Positions 33,148 to 43,412 of a stretch of 64,000 nt of DNA are shown piece by piece. A program made the translations under genes and the position numbers. The notes below the pieces were generated by a model. That model did not search any database, was not told where the DNA came from, and saw only the letters and a program-made list of their open reading frames with translations. Origin of the DNA: Lasiosphaeris hirsuta (lineage: Eukaryota > Ascomycota > Sordariomycetes > Sordariales > Lasiosphaeriaceae); contig JAUKUA010000002.1 of assembly GCA_030549175.1 (NCBI GenBank), positions 1,302,001 through 1,366,000 of the forward strand. Reading direction: 5' to 3'. Positions within the stretch are counted from its first letter, which is position 1. Every line of letters starts with the position of its first letter.

Positions 33148-35247
33148 GGTGATGATGAGCACGGATTGGAGTCGATACGAGAGACGATTTCTGCCTCGCA
33201 ACTAGATCAGGAAGGCTCGATGCCAAGGATCTCAGCTGACGCCACTTTTTGTCCGTCTTGCCGTGGGTCATGATCTTTCTTATATCCCTTCGAATATATA
33301 CCTCGACCGTCCCATCCAAGTCACACCGAGGTTCCACAAGAGCCTTCCTCCCCCCGGGATGAGAGGGGTAATGCGTGCAAGGAGCAGCGCGGGAAAGCCA
33401 TCGACGTTGACATTCCGGGATTCTCGCAGTATGCCCAGTGCGGCAATTGATCGCGGTGCGAGCCATCATCAACGGAGTCAATTACGCGAATTATCAAAAA
33501 GGGCTCACAAACCAACCTCACAGGGCTGTTCAGCTGGGCACAATTGCACTCTAACAGCAATTTGAGCAACTGCTATTTTTACTCACTCGAAATGGAGTTC
33601 TGGTGCGTTCTTGGGCCAGATGCAGGCTTCGCTCTCGCCCTACCCAATTCTTGGCCCCATAAAATATAGAGGGTCTCCCCCCATCTGCAACGTCTAATAC
33701 AGCGAGAGCCCATGAGGTGGGCATGATCCTTTTGCGCTGATTAATTTGATCCGGGGCTGCGTGCTAAGCGACGCACTCTTGACCAAATACAACCTACCAA
33801 CGCCCCCGCACCGCTTTCCACCACTGGCATGCTATGCCGTAGTTTAGGCACAGCGGCGGGCGTCTCTGCAATCCTGGCCGAGCATCGCCCTCCGTTTTAC
33901 GTCTTTTCATCTGCCATAGGCAGAAGCCGGTCCTCTGGCTCATCTGTCTAGATATGACTCTCTGAGGCTGAGAGGAGCGGTGTGCCATGGAATTTGCCGA
34001 TGGTAGTACGTCTCACTGCAGACAGACGGGGCCAAGGTACTATGGTCAGCGGTGAAGGCCTTCCGAAGGAACCGGGTAGTGGATTCGGCCTGCCAAGTGG
34101 TAAAGGGAAGGACTTCGTATTGACTGGCCTCAGTTACCTGGATACATCGGAAGGAAGTTGCTAGCACCTCGGAGCAACGGTGTGGCAAAGGAGCGGGACG
34201 AGAGTGTTGTGGATTATTTCAATTATATTTCATATCAGAATTATGTTTACCTTGTTGGTGTTGGGGCTCCGATTGGACTCCGTCCTCTGTTGATATCATC
34301 TTGCCCCGTATTCCAGCCAACGGGTAGTTCTTAATACCGACTTTAAGATACCAAAGATAGAAGACAACTAGAGGCTACGTTACTTCAAGATGGCCTCACC
34401 CGATAGTAACCCCGGGTCCTTGCCGTCGGGAGGAAGCCGAAGAATCTGAACACCTTGACAAAGGGCATCGATCTCGTGTCCAAATTTGCATCTGGCCCTG
34501 TAGACGGTCAACCGTAACGGCAGTTCAGAATATGAGTTTGAAGTAAGATCTGAAGTCGAACCAGAACGTAACCCGGAAGCTTTGGTCCGGAAAGAAGTAC
34601 GGAGAGGTCCCCTGTGCCCATCTATCTTCTTAAGAACCTTACCTTTAAATGACATCCTCCTGTACTTAATCTGACTTTAGAACGTTCTACTCTACGATCT
34701 GTCTTTAACACTAAGTGCCCAATACCTAGTACATGGGTTGGTTGTAATAGATGCGAATTGAAACAAAAATATCAGTAGTTATCATTAATAATTTTGTGGC
34801 TAGTAACTAGTTACGCTGTTTAATTTCTCTTCTCTATTAATAATAAGACCACATATGTTGAGAATTTTTACCTAGTAAGTATAAAAGCTATAATCTCCAG
34901 GGATCGGTATTATACACTTGACGGTCATAACTTTCGTCGGTCTATTTTCCATATCATAAATTAAGACTTATATTATATTATTACGGTGTGATACATCATG
35001 ATAGGGTGGTGTAAATTAAATAAGATAATTGAATGGCGGATGGAAACGAGGGGTTTTATTTTTGGAAAATAAACCTGCGGCGTTACCGTCGTAGACTGGG
35101 GTAGGGGTAGGTTTCGAGTCATGTAATAACCTATGAGGCGGCCAAAACCGGCAGATAATTTGTAAAGAAGCGATATTACAGAGTGAATGCCCAGTAAATC
35201 CTCCGGCTGCACGCTAGCAATTAGCACGTGACCCAGTCCACCTGAGT
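33148..35247. other. Intergenic region, no supported gene
   Basis: 33148-33600 is the upstream region of the DUF4360-type gene. 34680-35060 is strongly AT-rich. Scattered short frames show no motifs, and 34380-34655 (minus) is open but without recognisable content. Confidence 0.35.
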
Positions 35248-35731
35248 TTAAAACTTCCTCCCTGGTATGTCGGTACAGATAGTTTCAGTCCCAAGTTGAA
35301 AGCCGCAGGTCGAGGTGCCATTGATACTCCAGCCAAGACCAGAATGCCCATGCCAACAGGCTGTGGAAACACCCCAGGCCGCATTATAAATCGTAAGTCG
35401 TTGCAGAAGAGTGGCCTGTCTCTGTACTGTTAATGAACCTAAATATCAGTGTCCGCTAAAAGTTAGGCACCTAGATATCATGTCTTACATTGCAGATGTA
35501 GGCAGTGAAATGGTCAACATGGTCCGGATGTGTCACAGCCACGACGTTCTTTCTGGGAATAGTATGATTCTCAGCCTCTTTGCAGTAGTCCATGAGTTTG
35601 GACACTGCACCCCATGATATATCCGAATACTTGTAGTGGAATGGGGGACTACACTTTGTATGGTTTGTGACTGACGCCGTAAGGCCGAGGCCGAGATGGC
35701 CCAAAAGTATCGTTGCCGAGTTGAAGTGCAT
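35248..35731 (-). CDS. Small cysteine-rich secreted protein (effector-like candidate)
   Basis: Exons 35731-35489 and 35421-35248 (67-nt intron, GTAAGA...GTACAG, phase 0) give 138 residues. The N-terminus (MHFNSATILLGHLGLGLTAS) is a plausible signal peptide. The mature part has six cysteines (HTKC, DYC, YIC, STAC, STCGF, ETIC), enough for three disulfides. The second exon has the text AAWGVSTACWHGHSGLGWSI and ends TICTDIPGRKF. The size, secretion signal, Cys content and gene-poor setting fit a fungal effector or killer/antimicrobial-like protein. No family is recognised. The acceptor was chosen because only it keeps a long Cys-rich frame. Confidence 0.6.
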
Positions 35732-37089
35732 TGCTGAGTGCCTTTCGTAGGGCTGGCGTGGGCGAGATTTGTTTTACCCGTGTTCAGTGTCGAGAACCCC
35801 CCGATGTGGCCCGTTGCCAGAGGTCATGCCAAGATGATATTAGTTGGCCGGTATCAAGGTGGCTGGTGGTGATTGTGTTCTGCAATCGGCTGCTCTTATA
35901 TGGATACCAATCATGCGTGACTGCAGGCCCCGGGCACATGGAGTATCTTGACAAACGACTCGGGAACAGACCCACTCGATCGCACCAACAGACCAGGACG
36001 CATGTATGCTACCAGTTCATTGTTTACTCGTGACTGCCACCGACAAAGGTATCTGCTTTAACAAAGTCACGACGGAGCCCACCTGACCACAAGTTGAGAT
36101 GGTTAGCATGATTAGTATGTTACAACCGTTAAGTCATGTGCCCGAGTCCGGGACAAATTTGTTTGGCTGGATGCTCACACGCAGAGGGAGATAGATACAG
36201 GACGCTGTCTCTAGTCTTGGCTTGACTGCACGGATCAACTACATGTAGACTAACGTCATCCTTGCTCCATGGAGCGCTCTAGCTACACACGGCTTGGGTC
36301 CTGGTTTATGTGATAGGAGTATTATTCAACGGAATATGCGAAGAGATATCTTTGTCAACCAAGTATTTCAGCCGTGAATTTTCGTTCTTAAATACGCATT
36401 GATTGATCATGGCAAGTGTCGCCTGAGAATCAACAGACCCGAGATATGCTCTTGCCGTTTCCTTGTTGACTCGCGTGACTAATTTCCCCAACTGATGGAA
36501 ATTGGCCCCACGTGTCCATGTGCCCTTCCACAAATGTTTCGGCTTTGACAAGACGTAGGGCGAAGATTGTGAGGAATTGCCTCCCACTCAAGTGCCCCCC
36601 CCCCCCCCCCCCCCCTAGAACACTGGTGTCTCAATGAGCAAGGCATCTTCAGTTACACGCAGACACGGAACAACGTACAAATCATGGTACAATAGTTACA
36701 CGAACATCGCTAGATCCGGCACTTTCAACAACTGAGAGCAACCACGAGTGCTATATAAACAACATCGGATGCCAACTTCCCAGGTTGCCCCGCTCGGACT
36801 GCACTAGACACGCAACACCGGACCTCACGTGGTTACACAGGTTACCTCATAATGGCTCCCAATGAGATAGCAGCTAAGCAAACATCGGCCTTGTCGAGTC
36901 GTGGAGAAATGAGGCTCTAGACTACTAAGCGATCTGTATCTATATAAGGCAGGCGCTGGCCCTGTCTTCCCTGGCTCCTAAATCGGCACATTGCACTTCA
37001 ACACTAAATCGTCTTCAGACATAAAAGACACAACTAGAAGCACCAACGCAACAATTAGTCAACCTTATCTACAGTATCAACCGCATTCA
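35732..37089. other. Intergenic region with a poly-C run
   Basis: No supported gene. It has a run of 21 C at 36595-36615. The last 300 bases are the promoter and leader of the gene at 37090, with TATATAAG near 36940-36947. Confidence 0.4.
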
Positions 37090-37355
37090 ATGAGTGGAAC
37101 CGGAGGTAACATCTGGAAAGACACAGTAGTGGTCGAGAAGAACAGGGAAGAGACCGGCAAAGGTAACAACGTCAAGCCAAAGGAGCGCACAGAAAATACT
37201 TGCGAGACACCCGCTTGCGAATTCACCAAGGTAGTCGGGGGATCATACTGCTGGTCCTGCACGCAGGAAAAGGTACCCAACGCTCCCACACTCCCAGTCC
37301 GCGTATCTTGGAAGCTAATTCTTTCCTGCAGAACAAAGAAAAGCAGGGGAAGTAG
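37090..37355 (+). CDS. Tiny Cys-motif protein A of a tandem pair
   Basis: Exons 37090-37272 and 37332-37355 (59-nt intron GTACCC...CTGCAG) give 68 residues. The protein starts MSGTGGNIW and has EKNREETG near residue 20. A C-x4-C-x10-C-x2-C motif (CETPAC...SYCWSC) at about 41-60 could bind zinc. It ends in a basic tail, QEKNKEKQGK. Its neighbour at 37381 has the same order of parts and the same intron position just after the motif, which supports this splice model. If the intron is retained, the frame stays open and runs straight into the next gene, giving a fused protein. No function is known. It could be nuclear, given the basic tail, but this is inference. Confidence 0.55.
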
Positions 37356-37380
37356 TGCTTGCAAACCCGCTGCCATCACC

Positions 37381-37712
37381 ATGGGCGAAAAGAGCTCCAA
37401 CATTTGGGCTGAATCGGCCTCCAAGGAAAAGAACCGTGAGGAGACCGGTACCCGCCACAACCGGGACCACACCAGGGAAGAAACGGACAAGTGGGAACCG
37501 ACAGAATGCGAACATAAAGGGGATACAAGATGTGATAACGTCCCACTGAAAGGGAATAAACTTTGCTACATTCACCGTGATGAAGCAGCTACTGTAAGAG
37601 AAGAACCCACGCGCTACGATGACCATTTACTGACATTGAAGAGGAGGAGTCGAAGAAACGAAAGCACTCTCCTGATGACGCCAAGTCTTCCAAAAAGAAG
37701 GCAGGAAAGTAA
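37381..37712 (+). CDS. Tiny Cys/His-motif protein B of a tandem pair
   Basis: Exons 37381-37593 and 37644-37712 (50-nt intron GTAAGA, branch CTGAC, AAGAG) give 93 residues. The ATG is in good context (ATCACCATGG). The protein starts MGEKSSNIW, then KEKNREETG, then C-x7-C-x10-C-x2-H (ECEHKGDTRC...LCYIH) at about 48-70. It ends with a Lys-rich tail, EESKKRKHSPDDAKSSKKK, that resembles a nuclear localisation signal. It is a clear paralog of the gene 25 nt upstream, with the same intron phase and position. The final ligand is His here but Cys there. Function unknown. Confidence 0.6.
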
Positions 37713-38478
37713 GGCAGTTTTAGGTTTGCCGCATCAGGTCGAGTCGTGAGCAAAAAGGAGAATTGGCAGTCGTGATGGAGTTTACTGAAGGGCTGGATGG
37801 ATGGGGGCAGAGGGCGATGGTTGTCAAGGGACACTGACAGCATGTTTTGAATTGCTTTGGTCAGGGGGATTACGGATGGCGTTAACCACATAGCACCAAG
37901 ACAACGGAGCCAGGTGGAGTAGTATTGTGTTATCTTCTTTTGCTTCACCTTTGAGGAGATAATAGCAGTGAGTCTGTGAGAACTGAATGACAGCGATGAA
38001 TTTTTAAATTTGGTGCATATGAAATCATGGATATCACTGTAATAGAAGAATGCCCCCTTTCAACTGTCAATGCCGGCATACTAACGGAGCCTTCCCACCT
38101 CACTTCGCGACCGTCATTTAGATGCCGCGTGGCTCAAATCAAACGAGGTCAAAGCAGATTGTCAAACACGAGTCAAATACCAAACCAAACACATGGAAAA
38201 GGTAGATACCTAGGTTAGTGAAGTCTGCTACCTTAGACTCATTTACATTACGTTTCGTAAGTACTAGAGCCTAGTAATGAGTCAGTATTGCTCAAGCATA
38301 CTAAACATTCCACGCCTATATAATTGCCCCTGCCGACCCCGTTTATCCTGACCCCTATAGTATCCAAGTCACCATCATCATAATCCCATAAATCCAGCCA
38401 CAGACGCAGTAAACCAAGCTCAGCAACATCACACAACACACATTGAGCATCAGCGCTATCCAATCCCAGAGCCTCACC
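37713..38478. other. Intergenic region, nothing recognised
   Basis: AT-rich spacer, with GATACCTAGGTTAG at about 38206-38219. It includes the presumed 3' UTR of gene B and the promoter of the small coiled-coil gene. Confidence 0.35.
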
Positions 38479-38688
38479 ATGAGCAGTAAAGCGCCCGATC
38501 CCGGGAAGAGCTCCAAGGGCAAGGACAAAGAAGCGAGTAACAGCGGGCCTAGCTCCAGTGGTATTAAGGCCCTCATGAGAAAGCTCGACGCTCAGGTTGA
38601 AGAAAATTGTGCAGTCATAAGAAAAATTGAGGAGATGCACGCTGAACTGGATAAAAAAAAAAGATCCGAAGAAATGAGAAAAGCTTGA
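38479..38688 (+). CDS. Small Lys-rich coiled-coil protein
   Basis: A 69-residue single-exon frame starts at an ATG in good context (CTCACCATGAGC). Residues 1-27 are Ser/Lys/Pro-rich (KAPDPGKSSKGKDKEASN). Residues 28-65 are predicted helical with heptad-like spacing (IKALMRKLDAQVEENCAVIR, then KIEEMHAELDKKKRSEE). The protein ends MRKA. It lies just beyond the pair at 37090-37712 and shares their small size and Lys-rich tail but not the Cys motif. No family is recognised, and such a short frame could be spurious. Confidence 0.45.
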   Translation: MSSKAPDPGKSSKGKDKEASNSGPSSSGIKALMRKLDAQVEENCAVIRKIEEMHAELDKKKRSEEMRKA

Positions 38689-38937
38689 GGCGGTTTCAAG
38701 TTTCAGGTTCTTATCCTCGTGGAAAAGAAACAATGGGGTTTGTTGGGGTTGGGGACCTGGCCTAGGGTGCTCACGAAAGGTGGATGGTTGGCTAAAGGTA
38801 GGTAGGTACCTTACAATGATATGTAGTCTCTGGCAGTCTCTAATTCAATGTGTAGGTCAGGTAGTTACCTACTATCAAGGGTCTTTTGACATAAATACAT
38901 ATTTGGTAGTCATCATATTGAAGCGTGATGACTCACA

Positions 38938-40750
38938 TTACTGTCTCCGAACAACCCGAACCCAAAAGTTCTCAATCAGCCATATTCCCTATTCATGTTA
39001 GCCAAGAACATATCGACAGGTGGTGTTTTCAGATTACTCACCGCATTCTCAATCTCTGCCGGCTTCTCAGGCCGGACAATCTGAAAGTCGAACCTCCGCA
39101 GCAGCTAAGCCCCCAACGTCAGCAACATCCCGCTCCTGTGGTCCCATGGCGATACACGTACCTCGACAAAGACCTTATTGAACTCCATCAACGCCACCGG
39201 CCTACCTAAACACTGGAACTTCCCATAATGAAACACCAAATCGACCGTGTTGACCATGCGCGCCAGCTCGTCGCCCTCAGCCTCCAACCACCTCTCAGGC
39301 CTAAACAGCTCCGCATCCTCCCCAAAAGTCTTTTTGGAGTGAAAAATCCCCAACGGCGACGACCCGATCTGCGTGCCCGCCGGCACAAACAAGCCATTAA
39401 TCACATCCCCGCCCTCCGGAACCGTCTTGAAGAAGGTCCCCGCGGCCGGTGGCAAGATCCTCAGCCCCTCCTTGATCACCGCCTGGAGGTAGGGCATCTG
39501 CCGCGCCTCGACGTCCCTGACGGGGCTCGAGATTTTCGCGCTGTCGATCTCGGCTTGAAGCCGTCGGTACGCGGCCGGGTTGCTCAGTAGGTGCAGCATG
39601 ACGGCGCGGATGGTCGAGGCCGAGGTGTCGCTGCCGGCGATGACCTGGAGCAGGGCTTCGCCCGAGGCTTCCTCCTGCGTCAGGCCGTGACGGATGAAGG
39701 AGCCCAGCATGTCGGGCTGGGACGGGGCTGAGGGGTGGTAGCGGGCGGATACGACTTTCTTGGTGACACTAGGGGAGGGGGGGGTGGGCATTAGTTGATA
39801 TGGGGAGGATTGGGGGGGAGGGGGAGGTACCCGATGAAGGCGCCGAAGCCGAGGGCGTCGGTTTCCTTGGGAAGGAGGCCACGGAAGAGGCGGGACTGGA
39901 GGATGTTGGCGAGGGTGGGGATGTTGGCGAGGACGAGCATAATAGGGATCACCGAGGTGGTTATCTTGATGTAGTCGAAGACGTCCCCGTCTTGGATCAG
40001 GTAGCCGAAGGCGCTACCGAAAGCGAGGTCGCTGATGACGTCGAGGGTGAAGTACTGCACCTTTTGGGCGAGGTCCATGGGGCGGTATTCGGAGGTGGTG
40101 GAGAGGTATTTGGTTTCTATGAGGGTGACGAGTTTCGAGATTTGAGTCTCGATTGTGGCCTCCATTGAGAGGTTCTCCTTTCCGGCATACTGTGGTTGTT
40201 AGCTCATTGGCTTTGGCTTCAGAGTGAGAATGGACTCACACCAGCCGCCATCTTTGCGCGCAACTTGGTGTGGGCGACATCGTCACGTTGTGACAGCAGG
40301 TTGTCTCTCGTCGGGTCGAATCGCATGGCGTCATACCCTGCATCGGTCAGCCATGATCGCATCCAGACATGAACTTCCACATACATGGACCTCTGGTATA
40401 TGTTGAGCGAACAGCCATCATCCTGCGCAGGAGGTCAGGGTCGTCTGTAACCAACTCATTTGGTCCAACGCGCGCAAGCGACCCTGTTGGCGCCGTTAGC
40501 CGAAACTCACGGGTGGCGGCAGAAAGTGAAACGGCTTGCCATATTTGTCGGTCACCTCCTTAAGCGCAGTTGGCTGGCGGCCCTTCAGAGACTCGCTGAC
40601 CATCCAATACTTGGAGAAAGCCGGCCAGAAGGGTCCGGGAACATGTGAGAGGCGATACCAGGCGTAAAAGCTGTGCACGACATATGCTGCGAGCAGTGCA
40701 GCGCCCACGAGGGCCGCACTGGGCAGCTGCGAGGGCCAGAAGGAAGTCAT
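38938..40750 (-). CDS. Cytochrome P450 (pisatin-demethylase-like E-class)
   Basis: Seven exons, 40750-40540, 40483-40385, 40337-40240, 40189-39831, 39768-39162, 39104-39042 and 38988-38938, give 495 residues. A membrane anchor (residues 10-30) is followed by the proline hinge LSHVPGPFW. Motifs present are YGSLARVGPNELVTDDPD, the I-helix LLQVIAGSDTSAST (A-G-x-D-T), the K-helix ExxR in KEGLRILPP, PERW, and the haem loop VFHYGKFQCLGRP with Cys at about 442. The C-terminus NAGIWLIENFWVRV is typical of pisatin-demethylase-like P450s. The first intron is of GC-AG type (GCAAGC, branch GGCTAAC, AACAG). The only GT alternative is 27 nt and breaks the frame. It is divergent from a methyltransferase gene 0.8 kb away, so a shared small pathway is possible. 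Confidence 0.88.
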
Positions 40751-41566
40751 CGCCAGCTCTTGGCGCCATCAACGCTGATTCGAGTGGCGGGGATTTGGTT
40801 CAATGTGAACACGGTTCAATGTGAACACAAGTGTAACGGTGGGGATATGATAAGATGGTACGACCGTGGCGGTGGGCGGAAATGCCTCGCTCCAGCCCAG
40901 CCTCTCAGACGAGAGGAAAATAGTAATCGGACTGGCAGACGGCTCCTTCTCCCAAAAGGGACAAAAAGCTGCATAGGGTGTGTGATTATGCAACCGCCCT
41001 TGTGCGTTGCAGAAGGTGTGCACATTGCACCACTCTTGGGTCGTCGATAGTAATCCTAGGACATCTTAGTCCCCGCAGCTATCCACGCGATATGCGGGTG
41101 AGCGCACGCTTCTGACCTGGCTCGGGTCTTAGCGCTGCCGCTATTTAGGGGTGTTCGGATGGGGCCTCGTACACTAGAATAAATTATTTGATGACAGGGG
41201 CTATCATGCCGCCGAGGGGCAACGGGAATGGTTCCGGGCAGCGGTCCGTGAGTCTGAATACTGTCATGTAATACGACACAGCTTCCAGCGCTGGGTTCGC
41301 CAAGCCCTCATCACAACCCGAATGGTGTACACCGTATGTCAATTTTTATTTTTTTTGGACTAGCCGGCCAAGTCTTGGCATCGCCACCGCCCGCTAGCTA
41401 AAGTGAATGGCCGTGACACGAATGGCTTTGCCGTCAAATTGCCAGGTGCTCCACCCGCCCAGGCCCTTGGGTCGCCCAAGCCAGCGACGCCCCAGCCCTT
41501 TGTTGGGGCACCTCTGCTGAACCTCTTCCGCCGAGAAACGAAGTTCTGTCGCGCCCACCCGACAAA
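40751..41566. other. Shared upstream region of the divergent P450 and methyltransferase
   Basis: It contains the tandem palindromic element at 40797-40828 just upstream of the P450 start. No gene is supported inside. Confidence 0.5.
40797..40828. promoter_or_regulatory. Two tandem 16-bp units, each with a GTTCA-N3-TGAAC palindrome
   Basis: GGTTCAATGTGAACAC occurs twice back to back, 47-78 bases upstream of the P450 ATG. Each unit contains the perfect inverted repeat GTTCA/TGAAC around ATG. This is the form expected of a dimeric transcription-factor site, but the factor is unknown, and a simple duplication without function is possible. Confidence 0.5.
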
Positions 41567-43003
41567 ATGGAACCGGCCAGTCCCAAGCACAACTTGAAGT
41601 CGGCAAGTTCAAGCCCTAGGTCTCCCGAACCCGATAGCGTCGTCGACATCGCCTCCCACACCGCCCTCGAGCCCGATGTGAGCAACCGTGACGCCATTTG
41701 CAGACTGCGGGCATGGCTGACCAGCGGGGATAGGAATTGGAGGCCGAGGCTGTCCTGGACGACGGGGACTCGGGTATCGGCAGTGTGAGTGTTTGCGATG
41801 CCTAGTTTTGGTGCTGTGTCGTTGACCGCAGTAGTTGCACTCATCCACCACGTCGATACGAGATGAAATGATCTTGCAGCGGAGGGAGCACGGCCGGCAG
41901 TACCAGGGCTACATGGAAGCGAGTGCGTAAAACGGCGAATCCTAGTATCAGTGAGCTAATTGGCCTTTCTCTTAGAATATGTACTTCCCATGGATGAGGT
42001 AACTTGACCGGTCTTGAGATGTCGAGTCCACTGCTTACCCCTATCAGCAAGAGCTGGAACGTCTAGGTGAGTGTAGCCATGCCGGGTTCCCCGCAACTCA
42101 TCACTGACCCCAGACAGACTTTCAGTGCCACCTCGTCTGGCTTTCGTTAGACAAGAAACATTGTCTCGCACCCATCAAGAACCCGAGTCGGGCTCTCGAC
42201 GTCGGCTGCGGGACCGGGATGTGGGCCATGGAATACGGCACGTCTCCTCTCACAAACCCCCACCCAACGCCCTACTAATACCATCGCAGCCGATGCAAAC
42301 CCCGGAACCGAAGTCCTCGGTGTCGACCTCGCACCAGTCCAACCTCAATGGTAACCTCGGATCCCAAGGAAACCCCTCTCAGCCCCATCGTAGCTAACCC
42401 CCCAGCGTCCCGCCAAACCTCCTCTTTGAAGTCGACGACCTCGAGCAGCCCTGGAACTTCACCAATAAGTTCGACTACATCCACTGCCAACTGATGATCG
42501 GCGCCTTCCAGGACTGGCCCAAGTTCTTCGAGCAGTCCTTCGCTTACCTGGCCCCCTCGGGCTACGTGGAGATCCACGACATTGACTTCGTCATCCGCTG
42601 CGACGACAGGACCCTCACCGCGACCTCGGCCCTATCAAAGTGGCACGCCCTGATGCACGAGGCAGCTGCCACGGCCGGGTTCCCGCTTGATGCGATATCA
42701 AAGGTGCCCGAGATGATGCGCGACGCCGGCTTTGTGGATATCGTCGCGCGGCCGATCAAGTGGCCCATCAACACCTGGCCGAGAGATGCAAAGCATAAGG
42801 ACCTTGGGCGATGGGCGCATGAGAACTTTGCGTGGGGGTGTGAGAGTATGAGCTTGGCCTTGTTTACGCGCGTGTTGGGGTGGTCAGCCGACGAGGTTCG
42901 GGTTTTTATGGCTGAGGTGAGGCAGGATTTGAAGGATCGGAGGGTGCACGCGTATTGGAATTTTTGGGCCGTCTATGCGAGGAAGCCTGGGGAGAAGAAA
43001 TGA
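41567..43003 (+). CDS. LaeA/UMTA-type SAM-dependent methyltransferase
   Basis: Eight exons, 41567-41677, 41734-41784, 41835-41922, 41976-41998, 42048-42066, 42118-42237, 42290-42350 and 42406-43003, give 356 residues. The N-terminal part has the acidic DDGDSGIGS and the HGRQYQGYMEAKYVLPMDEQ segment that precedes the fold in this family. SAM motif I is ALDVGCGTGMWAMEYADANP (about 125-145). It is followed by EVLGVDLAPVQP, LLFEVDDLEQPWNF, KFDYIHCQLMIGAFQDW and YLAPSGYVEIHD. The C-terminus is WNFWAVYARKPG. The intron after AMEY starts with GC (GCACGT) and has a perfect TACTAAT branch site. Family members act on small secondary metabolites or on regulators such as LaeA. The substrate is unknown here. 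It is divergent from the P450 at 38938-40750. Confidence 0.88.
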
Positions 43004-43327
43004 GTTGGGCTCTTGCCTCCTTGGTCTTCAACCTCAAGTTCAATTGCTCAAATCAAGCTAGGGCAGGAGGGGTCCCAGCTAGCGTAAACCCTAATCAGAA
43101 GATAATCCACACGGCAGCGGAACCCCCCCCCCCCCCCCTAGTTGCCCACCCAACAGCCAACGGGCTTGCATGTCCTCGCAGGATTTGCTTTCCACTTGTA
43201 GATATCCGACTCTACCAAGCATCCCTTCCTTCCACTGTAGACTCGACCCAGTTGGCTCTCAAGGTCCACACGGAAGCAAAATCAGTTGGTATCCAACCCA
43301 GTCTGTGCAGCCAACTTTCAATAATAA
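43004..43327. other. Spacer with a poly-C run
   Basis: 3' flank of the methyltransferase gene, with 16 C at 43123-43138. Nothing else is seen. Confidence 0.5.
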
Positions 43328-43412
43328 TCCGGTATAGTGTAGGGGTTAACATATCTCGTTTTCATCCCATGAGAGCGCCGAGAAGCCCCGGGTTCGATTC
43401 CCGGTACCGGAA
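43328..43412 (+). tRNA. tRNA-Glu (anticodon TTC) with a 13-nt intron
   Basis: The acceptor stem TCCGGTA/TACCGGA (7 perfect bp), D arm AGTGTAGGGGTTAACAT, anticodon stem TCTCG/CGAGA with loop TTTTCA-C and T arm CCCGG-GTTCGATT-CCGGG make a complete cloverleaf. The loop is interrupted after position 37 by TCCCATGAGAGCG (43365-43377), the canonical site of nuclear tRNA introns. Removal restores anticodon TTC. Confidence 0.93.

Noticed and set aside
36306..36587. Minus-strand 93-codon frame
   Set aside because: It has no ATG at its start, no motif and lies in an AT-rich spacer.
41360..41851. Minus-strand frames overlapping the methyltransferase N-terminus
   Set aside because: The plus-strand exon chain matches the methyltransferase family through eight exons. 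The minus frames have no motifs.
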